Of a stretch of 38,161 bases of DNA, positions 18,601 to 25,176 are shown piece after piece (the first letter of the stretch is position 1; every line of letters starts with the position of its first letter). The stretch comes from Candidatus Paceibacter sp. (GTDB lineage: Bacteria > Patescibacteriota > Patescibacteriia > Magasanikbacterales > UBA922). Location: assembly GCA_020725175.1 (NCBI GenBank), contig DYFM01000013.1, positions 1-38,161 of the forward strand, written 5' to 3'. Both the position numbers and the translations under genes were made by a program. The notes under the pieces are model-generated. The model worked only from the letters and a program-made list of their open reading frames with translations. It had not been told where the DNA came from and made no database searches.

Positions 18601-20343
18601 GAAGGCGGGTTTACTGTTGACCCTGCAAATAATACCATTAGCGGGCAGGTGGATCACTTTACCGAGTTTGTGGTGGCGTATGTTCCTTCGGCAAGTGTGG
18701 CGGGAAACAATGGTGGTGGAGACGGCGGAAATAATGGTGGAAACAACGGCGGTGGGGGCGGAGGCGGCGGAGGTAGTTCAAGTATCACACCGCCTACTGT
18801 GCCAAGTGTACCGCCGACGACTGAAGCGATTACTATTGATCAAGTTTATGAAGTGAACTCTTCAACTCCAGTACAGTTTGGAAGTGTCGTACATACGATT
18901 ACCGTAGTGGCCGCAACTGACGCGGAAGCGACAATAGTGATAGCATCTACACCGGTAACAACTACTTTACAAAAAGGTGAGACCAAGGAGGTAGATACGA
19001 ACGCAGATGGGTATGCAAGTTTACAGGTGACATATTACGGTCTTGATGAATCTGGAAAAGCAAAATTGAACATTATTACGATTGCAGACGAAGGAGAACG
19101 TGCGGGTCCGCTCACCATCAATGATGGGCAGTATGGAACAGTGACTACCTCTGTCACCTTGTTTATGAAAGCAACCGGTGCAACCCACATGATGATTTCT
19201 CACTCGCCGAAATTTACCGGTGCAAAGTATGTGCCGTACACCGCCACCACTACCTGGACATTGACCTCAGGAGATGGTGAAAAAACAGTGTATGTGCGGT
19301 TTAAGTCAGCTTCCGGTGGAACTGTTGATGTTAAAGATACAATTCAGTTGTATGGGCAGGGATTTGATCAAAAACCGATTGAAACACCGACGAGCACTAA
19401 AGATCAAGTGGAAACACCTGAGAAAGCGACTGTTAGTTGTCCACTGACCATTGGAAAAGCATATAAATCGGCAAATTCACCGGCTGTCTTCTATGTTACC
19501 GCGCCGTTTGGTGGTGGTGACACCTGTACCAAACGTCCATTTAGTCGTTCTGCTGTGTTCTTTACCTACTTCTCTTCATGGAGCCAAGTTCAGGTGGTTT
19601 CGAAAGATGTTCTTCAGAGTATTAAAACAGACGGACTTGGTTTTATGCCATGGGGACCAAAGTTTAATCCACAATATGGCGCGCTTATTAAGTCTGTTCA
19701 TGATCCAAAAGTATATTTACTGATTAACGGAGAAAAACGCTGGATTGAATCGGAAGAAGCCTTCCAACATATTGGATATTCTTGGGATTGGGTTGAGGAT
19801 GTGGATCAAGCACTCTTACAATCTTACCCAACCGGCTCTACAATTACGAGTGAATCTGGTTTACCTAGTGGTCTTCTCATTAAGTATAGCGGTTCACCAA
19901 AAGTATACTTACTCAGTGATGACTCGCTCGTAATTGGAAAACAAGTCAAACGTCACATTGTATCAGAATCTGTCTTTTTGGGACTTGGATATCGGTGGGA
20001 TCGAATTGTGACAGTGCCAACTTCAGTGGAGTTTGCGGATGGGAGCGTTCTTTCTAGCGGTCTGGGAGTAAAAAAGACCGAGAATTCTTCCGGTACACAA
20101 ACACCTGCTCCGGTGAGTTCGTACATCTTTACTCAGTACTTAAGTGCCGGAATGACCGGTGAAGAGGTAAAACAGTTGCAGCTGGTACTCAAGGCACAAG
20201 GGTTTTTAAGTTCGGGAGTGAATCCAACCGGTTACTATGGTCCGGCAACCACGGAAGCGGTCAAAAAATTTCAAGCTGCCAAAGGAATTCAACCGTTGGG
20301 AGTTGTAGGGCCGAGCACCAGAGCAGTCCTGAATACTCTCTAG
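12664..20343 (+). CDS. Giant secreted multidomain surface protein (Big_5-like, carboxypeptidase-regulatory-like, peptidoglycan-binding)
   Basis: A 2559-aa protein. A signal peptide or N-terminal anchor spans residues 12-34, with possible cleavage near QTQAA (about 42). A beta-rich N-terminal region is followed by a regulatory-like repeat near 300, then about four Ig-like Big_5/SbsA-type modules (about 400-540, 546-655, 664-770, 769-880; for example ILLEFNEPLNSGTL). A Gly/Phe/Pro linker with FGDGG motifs lies around 886-930. At least five carboxypeptidase-regulatory-like beta sandwiches (SGSVKDNSGNAIQNAEV type) lie between about 1315 and 1860. An Asn/Gly-rich spacer is at 2013-2042. Three repeats of the type DPKVYLLINGEKRWI...GYSWDWV occur at about 2258-2480, and a PG_binding_1-like domain (about 2494-2559; LQLVLKAQGF...GYYGPATTEAVKKFQ) ends the protein. 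It probably attaches to the cell wall and projects outward; its partner is unknown. No catalytic site was recognised. Confidence 0.9.
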   Translation: MAESIKQHMVRQRVMYLFFMLVGTIALGLYLSLFQPFQTQAAVSSVGVTDNDTANYGITGADISLQATVSGETPAGFQALGVFIAPSSSVITAENYNSTGCEGAPCKSLKMYPAYQSINETLPSAISFNSGGNAFVSGTQYVAWIMTVANVVELVSSSPFTFSPDLDVPDNQAPFVMHMNAVKTVENTTAYLYANIFDDQTTFAQFADTGDGRNEYVRAVVWDESDGVGSATTVTGTPFANAFFEFGISSSIVGAAGNSVNYYLVATDHAGNTRYFCNSSSAASAGDCQAAPFKIVVVAAGARTISGVVKDMDVNQAYGNGAAVFIGGFGHRAVTTTANTGEYQFSSIPDNSQVEIFASAQNYCPNSRFESVSTANLTDIDISIKLGLCGGGGEGGSGDAPFVTFSGPQDNSSFIPITERIRVGVSQPMQASSIDGSGTGNVYLTPDDGATKIAGTVKYCANQASSGCDWIPSQDQQVITFTPSSNLSTSTKYTLVIKENVLAENGKSISGNRPGGGHTLTFTTQGDTVNFGDGGPTFGDGGQYMPPFVRSMQPAPGQKAALDTNILLEFNEPLNSGTLTNAITLYNITDNQSVSAVVTLDNNEKRYVTINPDDNLTTGKEYEVRVLGAVANVSGVTMRRPEETAQVAFSSSFKADSSVSGASPTISPKYSNNATGVPVNTIFEFGFNKPMDVTTINSANISLKRGSTAVSLESHFDPASNLLSVMPINVLLPNTVYTITLSTSVKTLTGAAISETTFTYTTGDADTQVPTVLETRCDDFTCRVAFNERMNTKASTDITGFTKSVLNHENFILSHGMSQDVVQSSAFFEYDPKANAVLIRNLQLTPGETFSMTVTSTAADVSDNSLGSSLTLNGTVESSSQTFGFGDDGGMFGPPKPAFFGDGGQVGGGEFKPEGFGGFTGEQFAMGQADMAFPFNPTAGQDSNVFQVRFNPGVAVANANVIRLTFPNGTDTSGAMSDTYSPFINDLNGLGTANGTVTIASVDASVARQVDITLGVSGTTTSTDTYTIDLRRIINPSIPKDLSTGGYTVGLKLLQSGTAVASKTSVPYFIKSAGSNSITVRVYAGSVDSPDNVSGSLFLYGGGPSGPMDKLLTLSAGAVAQVNGSNATSVQYTNLSDGCYFVGTEPYIRLGSTDYYGQKTFEPICVSGSQSATKNIILTSSDSTDTIDVTVKIQGVNFNGRDIDVFAGGPGNFVVKTLSAVGDTSVTPTSTVLKLPSNGNWFIGVGPAMEKSASSQTAKPKALAGVPPAPVNMLVSNLGQVGEDITTGFGQLPQGVSFDGATNALTFTFTSANVSVSGSVKDNSGNAIQNAEVMLHRNGFGQPVFTQSDSNGNFTLNVAQTGNYEIGAYKEGFPSVNKQIEIRQSGESTAVYMNGQQITGQNPLVLKMKKADYYIAGKVLDANNNAIQYAPVFAVDANGNTTFGQSGSDGSYTIFVANGTYSLRSELPPDKSDACGTLSLTGVTVSGANKTNQNITPTASSCVTLSGSVSVGGNGLSNVPLFIEEWNTDSNAPVAGGVKRPASTDSSGAYSAKVVDGKTYRVGTWHPDYGELGATVVVSGNTTGNVTVASLSTVTVSFTGSDDLSSMNAFLEIKKGDDTTKRIGKQLSNLSSNSTVSVPGNGTYNYFVDVFGVMKATGTVSVADGTGTITVDLGNSSLVTVTGTIKDASNTALAGALVTFTNDDTGVVQTALTNSSGEYSVSIKAGDYKVGSSLNGYVAGDAATSTSFSADTSAFDFASGEDREPLTVANRVISGTIKDYGNATTSEGYVWATNATTGVVVKTALDSDGTYELPVTDGSWVVGAAAPLNDVTTSSQAVVVSGSNATQNITLTEPANVANKMTTSTSGIVAGNTGGSVNDSEGSGIKVTAGAGVLQTGSGNVTLNLERSYTAPDSEQFTPLANATFDITATGNSTIKNLNGNVEIQISYDDIVSDLPANVNESDLKLMYYSPETGDYIPVEGGFTVDPANNTISGQVDHFTEFVVAYVPSASVAGNNGGGDGGNNGGNNGGGGGGGGGSSSITPPTVPSVPPTTEAITIDQVYEVNSSTPVQFGSVVHTITVVAATDAEATIVIASTPVTTTLQKGETKEVDTNADGYASLQVTYYGLDESGKAKLNIITIADEGERAGPLTINDGQYGTVTTSVTLFMKATGATHMMISHSPKFTGAKYVPYTATTTWTLTSGDGEKTVYVRFKSASGGTVDVKDTIQLYGQGFDQKPIETPTSTKDQVETPEKATVSCPLTIGKAYKSANSPAVFYVTAPFGGGDTCTKRPFSRSAVFFTYFSSWSQVQVVSKDVLQSIKTDGLGFMPWGPKFNPQYGALIKSVHDPKVYLLINGEKRWIESEEAFQHIGYSWDWVEDVDQALLQSYPTGSTITSESGLPSGLLIKYSGSPKVYLLSDDSLVIGKQVKRHIVSESVFLGLGYRWDRIVTVPTSVEFADGSVLSSGLGVKKTENSSGTQTPAPVSSYIFTQYLSAGMTGEEVKQLQLVLKAQGFLSSGVNPTGYYGPATTEAVKKFQAAKGIQPLGVVGPSTRAVLNTL

Positions 20344-20354
20344 TACATAAACAA

Positions 20355-20386
20355 AAAACGACTCGCAAGCACTTGCGAGTCGTTTT
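20355..20386 (+). terminator. Strong intrinsic terminator of the giant surface gene
   Basis: A perfect 15-bp stem (AAAACGACTCGCAAG and its complement) with a CA loop ends in TTTT, 12 nt after the stop codon. Flanking A and T runs let it act on both strands. Confidence 0.9.
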
Positions 20387-20739
20387 AAATCCGCCCACAG
20401 CCCCAGGCGTGCACAGCAAGGCGGACGAGGGTTTTATTCCCTCCCGATTTGATCGGGAAAAACTACCTATAGCGATACCCCGTCAGCTTCCACCCCAGGC
20501 GGACACGTGCTGCGGGGATATTCATTTTGAAAAAATTTCATGTAGTTTTATAGCCGTGTGTAATATCATTACCCCATTTTGTTCTAACCCCTTTTCAAAC
20601 TATAACCCATTACTCTCAACTTTCATTCTCAATTCTAAATTCTCAATTCTAAATTCTTAATTCTAAATTCTTAATTCTGATTGTTAAAAATCTTATTCAC
20701 AATTTCAATCTTAATCTTAATCTTTATCTTATTCTTATT
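20387..20739. repeat. Gene-free repeat-rich stretch
   Basis: The first half has GC-rich dispersed repeats: a TCCCGAT-TTG-ATCGGGA hairpin at 20444-20460 and a copy of the 29-bp GGCGGACAYGTGC motif at 20498-20526. The second half (about 20610-20735) is made of degenerate short-period units such as AATTCTAAATTCTTA followed by AATCTTAATCTTTATCTT. The 95-aa ORF in the track here is an artefact of the repeats. Nothing else is seen. Confidence 0.7.
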
Positions 20740-21306
20740 TTAAACATGACACCGTAAGCACCACCGTTTTGCCAATTGAGTCTGCCACCAATCAAAACTA
20801 TTTAGTAAGACAGCAAGGCCGGCTATCCCAAGAAGCGCAACGACTATTTGTTGTTCAAAACTCGGGAAGTTGAGTTTCGTTGGTACGAGAGTCGTGATCC
20901 ATTGTATGAGGGTAAACCATAGAACCAAAGTAATACCAAGAATAATTGTCCAGTGCACCAGAAAAAAACTCCATGATAACAACCCTCGCAACATTTTTTC
21001 ATCCCAACGTTTTAGCCTGTTTTGGAGCTTTTTGCTTACCACGAGATGTTTACTGTACCGAAGGAGTAGACTGAAAAAAAGAAACAAACCTCCAAGTACC
21101 GCCAATGGAATAAATAGATCTACAAGAAATGAAGTGACAGTTGGATATTCTTGTTGGATCAGTTTTACTACCGGCGTTTTTTGCAACGTAACTCGTTCAG
21201 AAAGCGTCACGCTAGTATACAAAAAAAGACCGCCAAATCCACGGGCAAACCAACGAGTGGTCCAGTGGCTTTTGGTGTGGATTGTGCAGGCGGAAATGGT
21301 TGGCAT
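20740..21306 (-). CDS. Hypothetical integral membrane protein, about four TM segments
   Basis: A 188-aa protein of unknown function. Hydrophobic stretches lie at about 23-36 (weaker), 60-84 (FLVDLFIPLAVLGGLFLFF), 108-138 (two adjacent, very Trp/Leu-rich) and 150-168. Basic segments (KKLQNRLKRWDEK, QLAKRWCLRC) alternate with them. It is encoded downstream of, and in the same direction as, the 983-aa surface protein but behind that gene's terminator, so it may be transcribed separately. No conserved catalytic motif was recognised. The start could be internal. The only evidence that it is real is ORF length, membrane pattern and lack of a competing gene. Confidence 0.6.
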   Translation of the reverse strand: MPTISACTIHTKSHWTTRWFARGFGGLFLYTSVTLSERVTLQKTPVVKLIQQEYPTVTSFLVDLFIPLAVLGGLFLFFSLLLRYSKHLVVSKKLQNRLKRWDEKMLRGLLSWSFFLVHWTIILGITLVLWFTLIQWITTLVPTKLNFPSFEQQIVVALLGIAGLAVLLNSFDWWQTQLAKRWCLRCHV

Positions 21307-21416
21307 ATTATTGGGGCAGAATAAATAGAATAGGCCTGTACGCAGAGTATATAATGTTTTGGTAGACCTATTTTGCCTACTAGCTTACTCTACATATTTT
21401 TCTTTCCATTAGTATA

Positions 21417-21450
21417 AACAAAAAACCACCTCGGATCAAGCCAAGGTGGT
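21417..21450 (-). terminator. Intrinsic terminator of the 983-aa surface gene
   Basis: On the minus strand ACCACCTT pairs with AAGGTGGT around an 11-nt loop and runs into TTTTTTGTTTAT. It lies about 57 bp past the stop codon. Confidence 0.8.
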
Positions 21451-21506
21451 ATTGTGGTTATTGTTCTAGTGCTCCAGTGTTTTGGTACAAAATGGATTGT
21501 ACAGTC

Positions 21507-24458
21507 TTACGCAATATACTTGCGATATTTGTTTGCCAAGATTCCCGTCCATACTGCCGCGACAGCAACACTACTGCTAAAGAGCCAGCGAAGCCAGTCT
21601 GGAATTTCCTCGTCTGCTTCTTCGGTTTGCGCGATCGTGACTGTTTCACTTTGTTCAGTATTTGGACTGGTGGTTGGAATGACTTCCTCTTCTTCAGTAT
21701 TGGTGTCCACCGCTTCGTTTGTTGGAGTAGTGATTGGTGGTACAAAAACTGGAGTTGTTGGGGTAATCACTGGAGTTACCGGAGTGGTTGGGGGGGTAGG
21801 AGGAACCGTTGGTGGGGTAGTGGTAGGTGCTCCGGTAGAAGGGGTAGTGGTTGGGCTACCAGGGTCTTCATCGGTTGGCAGGCTCACTACCGTTACTTCA
21901 GTTGAAGTGGTTGCCTTGGCTTGGTTTGAATCTTGTACCGTGAGGGTGATGGTATATACGCCGGATGTTGTATAAGTGTGGGTGTATACGCCGTCCCAAG
22001 TAGAAAGTTCGGTACTAGTACCATCGCCAAAGTTCCATGAGAAAAAGATAGTGTTGTTGTCTGGATCAAAACTCTGGGTTCCGTCTACGGTCAGTGTTTC
22101 GCCGGTGACGATTGGGTTCAATTCCAGTGGTTTAATGATTGCTACTGGTGGGTGATTGATAATAGGTGCTCCGCCGCCACCGCCACCATTATTTCCTCCG
22201 GCATCTCCACCTTCGTTATTTCCTCCGTTGTTGCCACCATTCCCTTCATTGTTGCCATTGTTACCTCCGTTATTGCCGCCATTTTCTTCTTCAGAATCAG
22301 TAGTGGCGGTGACTACAAAGGTATCGGAAGTATGAAGAATAGTGCCTGTTTGTGTATCTACCATCGCAATCTGATAGGTTCCGCTAGTAAAATTCTCGAG
22401 AGAAGTCGTATAGGCTCCATTTTCTCCGGTAGGGGTAAAGGGTGCGTCTTCAGCCACTATTACTTCTTCAGCACCTATTTCCAATGTATACAAGCGGAAA
22501 GAAGCGTGTGCTGGAAGGTCTGCTATTATAGTTTCGCCATTTTCTCCAGTTTGAATAGTGGTCGAGAAAGAAAGTGATTCTTCTGAAGTGTAACTTTCTT
22601 TCAATCCAGTAGTACTTCCTGCTCCTATTGTTAGCGTGGTTGATGAAAGTTCTGTTTCATTGTATAGAAGCGTGAAGAGGTGTTGACCGAGTGTTGTAGA
22701 AGGTGAGATGGTGAGTGTGTAGTTTCCGGGTGTTGCCATATTTTTGGAAAACACTTCAGTCGACAGATCTGTGCCTGTTGGATCAGTGGTCTCTACAGCC
22801 GATTGTATTGGATGTGAATTGATAAGTTCACCATTTGCGGTGTATTGAAACGCGGTAGTCAATATCACGTTTAGTGTCTGGCTGATTGGTCGTAATACGA
22901 TATTATCGGTAACTGTATCGGTGATAGTTCCGGAGATTACAGTGTTGTCGATCGTAAATGTTTCTTGGATATTGGTATCGCTTGCTTCTGTTGGGTACAC
23001 GAAGATACGATAGGAAGTACCATATGTGTAAAAGGCATCATTGTCTGGAATGAAGATACTATAGATTCCAGTTTGCTCATCTAATTCATATGATACAGTA
23101 CGCTCTTCATCAATAGTATTGTCACCATTTTTATCTACACCAATAATAACTGTTGTTACTGCTGGTGCCGGTGTAGATGGTTCTTCTACACCATTTATGA
23201 TGTCGTAAAAGAAAAAGGTTAAATTGTCTCCTAGTTGTACCGTATCATCTACACTGAGCGCATACAAAAATGGTTCCGGAGCTTCTTCGACGGTAAAAAG
23301 AACATATTCAGTTGAGGAGTTATTTTCGTTTGGCAATAGTGTGAGATACGTGCTCGTATCATTCCAGGTGGGGTGAATCTTTATCCCGTATGTGCCGGTA
23401 GAAAAACTTGGTTCACTGACAGTAAATTGGTATGTTCCGTTGGTATCAAGTGGTTGAACTTCCGCGATGGTAGGCTCTGTTCCGATAACGTTATCAACGA
23501 CCGGATAGATAGAAATTTTTGCGCTATCGAGAGTCAGGTTGGTCACTGTGTTTTCGTCACTTCCGTATGCAGTGACAAACGTGACGGTATCGCCAATATT
23601 GATTGTTCCTTCGTCTGAAAAAGAGATTTGACCTACTGTTGGGTTAATTACTGTATAGGTAAGTGTTTGGTCTGGGACTTTCGTTTCTCCTTCGTCCGTT
23701 ACAGTGTACAGGTCTACCGTATATGTTCCCACTTCATTGGCAGCAATAATAAATGTTCCATCTTCATTCATGATGATGTCTGTTCCTACTGTGAGTTTAG
23801 TTTCTCCTTGGTAGAGGGCTATGTCACTGGCAGTATCAGTAGAAAATGATCTGGTTGTTTCATCGCTGTACGTGATGGTGATAGCTGTAGTCATGTATGC
23901 CCCTGGAGAGACGGTATATGATGTGGGTGAAGTGAATTCGGCTGTTGTAGCAACTACCACTTCTTCGGTTACTTCCTCAGACACGGTAAACTGGTTAAGG
24001 CGATACCCGCCAGTTTCTGTCAGTGAATACATCACGTAGTATGTACCGGTAGCTAGTTCAGCTGGAAGTTGGTATGAATAAATACCCTCAGCTGATGCGG
24101 TTATTTCTCCCGGACCAAGATACGCTACGTTTGTTGATCCTAATGTTTCGGATGCGTCATAGGAGTTATCTCCATCAGTATCTTTATTAATACTTATAAA
24201 GTTAAACTCAGGTTGTGGGGTGAGTGGTTGACAGCCATCTACCTCGGTATTATCGTTGTAAAATGTTAATGTTTCACCAGGATATAAATCAATGTCTTCA
24301 ATAATCAATGAAGTTTGTTGTCCGTTGAAATCAGTTACCGGACAGCTTTCGGGTGCTGCGTGAACTACAATAGCTGTTTGTTGAAACCCAAATAACGCCA
24401 GTAACACTACGATTGCAACTTTTTTCCCCCCTTGTGTAAACCGTTTCGAGATGGTCAT
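21507..24458 (-). CDS. Secreted PKD-domain surface protein with C-terminal membrane anchor
   Basis: A 983-aa protein with an N-terminal signal peptide (basic GGKKVAIVVLLALFGF, cleavage near VVHAAP around 35). Several beta-rich repeats of about 90-110 aa follow, recognisable by recurring endings such as GTYYVMYSL, GTYGIKIHP and GTYQIAMVD. An Asn/Gly-rich spacer (about 722-762) precedes a PKD domain (about 767-852) with the signatures GTQSFDPDNNTIFFSWNFGDG and YTHTYTTSGVYTITLTV. A Pro/Thr-rich stalk (about 855-905) leads to an acidic segment and a final TM helix (SSSVAVAAVWTGILA) with a short basic tail. This is a membrane-anchored stalked adhesin-like layout; the ligand is unknown. The ATG lies where transcription should begin, so the mRNA may be nearly leaderless. 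Confidence 0.88.
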   Translation of the reverse strand: MTISKRFTQGGKKVAIVVLLALFGFQQTAIVVHAAPESCPVTDFNGQQTSLIIEDIDLYPGETLTFYNDNTEVDGCQPLTPQPEFNFISINKDTDGDNSYDASETLGSTNVAYLGPGEITASAEGIYSYQLPAELATGTYYVMYSLTETGGYRLNQFTVSEEVTEEVVVATTAEFTSPTSYTVSPGAYMTTAITITYSDETTRSFSTDTASDIALYQGETKLTVGTDIIMNEDGTFIIAANEVGTYTVDLYTVTDEGETKVPDQTLTYTVINPTVGQISFSDEGTINIGDTVTFVTAYGSDENTVTNLTLDSAKISIYPVVDNVIGTEPTIAEVQPLDTNGTYQFTVSEPSFSTGTYGIKIHPTWNDTSTYLTLLPNENNSSTEYVLFTVEEAPEPFLYALSVDDTVQLGDNLTFFFYDIINGVEEPSTPAPAVTTVIIGVDKNGDNTIDEERTVSYELDEQTGIYSIFIPDNDAFYTYGTSYRIFVYPTEASDTNIQETFTIDNTVISGTITDTVTDNIVLRPISQTLNVILTTAFQYTANGELINSHPIQSAVETTDPTGTDLSTEVFSKNMATPGNYTLTISPSTTLGQHLFTLLYNETELSSTTLTIGAGSTTGLKESYTSEESLSFSTTIQTGENGETIIADLPAHASFRLYTLEIGAEEVIVAEDAPFTPTGENGAYTTSLENFTSGTYQIAMVDTQTGTILHTSDTFVVTATTDSEEENGGNNGGNNGNNEGNGGNNGGNNEGGDAGGNNGGGGGGAPIINHPPVAIIKPLELNPIVTGETLTVDGTQSFDPDNNTIFFSWNFGDGTSTELSTWDGVYTHTYTTSGVYTITLTVQDSNQAKATTSTEVTVVSLPTDEDPGSPTTTPSTGAPTTTPPTVPPTPPTTPVTPVITPTTPVFVPPITTPTNEAVDTNTEEEEVIPTTSPNTEQSETVTIAQTEEADEEIPDWLRWLFSSSVAVAAVWTGILANKYRKYIA

Positions 24459-24465
24459 ATGGTGT

Positions 24466-24495
24466 AGAATAGAAGCTAATGAATAGATGTATCAA
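24466..24495 (-). promoter_or_regulatory. Candidate promoter for the 983-aa surface gene
   Basis: On the minus strand TTGATA (24490-24495) and TATTCT (24466-24471) are 18 bp apart. Initiation about 7 nt past -10 falls at or next to the ATG at 24458, implying a leaderless or nearly leaderless transcript. Read-through from the stronger promoter at 24653-24681 is also possible. Confidence 0.5.
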
Positions 24496-24498
24496 GGG

Positions 24499-24597
24499 TT
24501 ATCGAAGTAAAAGTAGTATTCCTGACACGATCGCAACAATAATTGCCACGGTCCAAATACCGACATGGTGTTTTTCTTGTTTGATAAAGTGCTTCAT
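24499..24597 (-). CDS. Small single-TM peptide, 32 aa (not in the ORF track)
   Basis: Reading the minus strand from the ATG at 24595-24597 gives 32 codons and a TAA. The charged N-terminus MKHFIKQEKHHVG is followed by one hydrophobic helix, IWTVAIIVAIVSGILLLL, and a final Arg. A near-perfect promoter lies about 50 bp upstream (24653-24681). It ends 41 bp before the 983-aa surface gene on the same strand, so the two may be cotranscribed. The peptide would sit in the cytoplasmic membrane. It has no recognised family, and no good Shine-Dalgarno, like most genes here. Function is unknown. Confidence 0.6.
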   Translation of the reverse strand: MKHFIKQEKHHVGIWTVAIIVAIVSGILLLLR

Positions 24598-24652
24598 ATA
24601 GAATTGATAATTTTCCTAAAAGAGGAATTTGAAGTTGTGAATAAAACAGCTA

Positions 24653-24681
24653 AGTATATCATTTTTTACTTTATTTGTCAA
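24653..24681 (-). promoter_or_regulatory. Near-consensus minus-strand promoter
   Basis: TTGACA (24676-24681), 17-bp spacer, TATACT (24653-24658) on the minus strand. Initiation near 24646 would give a leader of about 50 nt before the 32-aa peptide and could continue into the surface gene. Confidence 0.75.
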
Positions 24682-24789
24682 TTGTTTGGCTGCTATAGAA
24701 AACGACGTAAAAGCAAAAATGTGACTGTAGGTATAGCTGGGATAAATGACTTTATTGTGTAGAGTATTGTATACAAATTTTGTTCTCCT

Positions 24790-24881
24790 ATAAAAAACAA
24801 AACATTCATGATGAGATGAATGTGACAGGCGACGGGGTAATTCCAGTACTGAAAGAACAATTTCCAAATGTTTTCTAAAGC
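24790..24881 (-). ncRNA. Candidate small RNA, about 90 nt, with its own promoter and terminator
   Basis: On the minus strand a TTGACG/TACAAC pair with a 17-bp spacer (24888-24916) predicts a start near 24881. An 8-bp hairpin, ACATTCAT-CTCATC-ATGAATGT, followed by TTTGTTTTTT, ends at about 24790. The 60 nt between contain no sensible ORF of their own; the 93-aa track ORF runs straight through the terminator. It matches no RNA family I recognise, and it is neither tmRNA nor the tRNA-like element nearby. Confidence 0.4.
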
Positions 24882-24933
24882 ATATACGTTGTATCATGAA
24901 ATAAAATGTTCGTCAAATATCTAAAAAAGCAGG

Positions 24934-24962
24934 TTGACAGAAGTCTTTTTTTGCTCTACACT
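24934..24962 (+). promoter_or_regulatory. Promoter upstream of the tRNA-Arg copy and tRNA-Arg gene
   Basis: TTGACA (24934-24939), 17-bp spacer, TACACT (24957-24962). Initiation near 24969 would transcribe first the interrupted tRNA copy (25033-25153) and then the intact tRNA (25177-25248). No other convincing promoter was seen between them. Confidence 0.75.
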
Positions 24963-25044
24963 ATCAACATATTTTTTCATTTTCCAATGATTTTTTAGAA
25001 ATTAGAGATTAGAAATTAGAAATTTTCAACACGACCCTGTAGTT

Positions 25045-25074
25045 TCCGCCCAAGGCGGACCAGCCTCGGGCTGG
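25045..25074. mobile_element. 30-nt double-hairpin element, copy E1
   Basis: Hairpins TCCGCC-CAA-GGCGGA and CCAGCC-TCG-GGCTGG, inside the D arm of the tRNA copy. Relative to E2, the second stem differs by paired changes (CCAGCC/GGCTGG against TCCGCC/GGCGGA), so base pairing is kept. Confidence 0.7.
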
Positions 25075-25117
25075 CAATGGATAGAACAAGAGCCTTCTAA
25101 GCTCTGGATCTAGGTTC

Positions 25118-25147
25118 CCCGCCCAAGGCGGGTCCGCCTCGGGCGGA
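25118..25147. mobile_element. 30-nt double-hairpin element, copy E2
   Basis: Hairpins CCCGCC-CAA-GGCGGG and TCCGCC-TCG-GGCGGA, inside the T loop of the tRNA copy. The loops (CAA then TCG) and their order match E1, and they match E0 when E0 is read on the other strand. Confidence 0.7.
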
Positions 25148-25176
25148 GATTCCCAATAAACAACAAAATAACCCAC

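Larger units (their letters stand above)
25033..25153 (+). pseudogene. Interrupted tRNA-Arg(UCU) copy carrying two 30-nt hairpin insertions
   Basis: Removing two 30-nt inserts (25045-25074 and 25118-25147) joins GTAGTT, a 43-nt core (25075-25117) and GATTCC into a 55-nt stretch identical to the intact tRNA-Arg 100 bp downstream. The first insert splits the 5' strand of the D stem; the second splits the T loop between TTC and GATT. Neither leaves a target duplication. The outer acceptor stem has decayed: GACCCT replaces GTTCCC, and the 3' strand after GATTCC is not recognisable. It cannot fold as a normal tRNA. The perfect core next to ruined ends suggests recent duplication or gene conversion. 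Confidence 0.85.

Noticed and set aside
21454-21975. Plus-strand ORFs of 173 and 142 aa opposite the 983-aa surface gene
   Set aside because: They are low-complexity mirror translations of the Pro/Thr- and Asn/Gly-rich segments of the real gene.
24565-24762. 65-aa plus-strand ORF and the 93-aa minus-strand ORF at 24616-24897
   Set aside because: Both cross a near-consensus promoter, and the second crosses a terminator; composition is A/T-driven.
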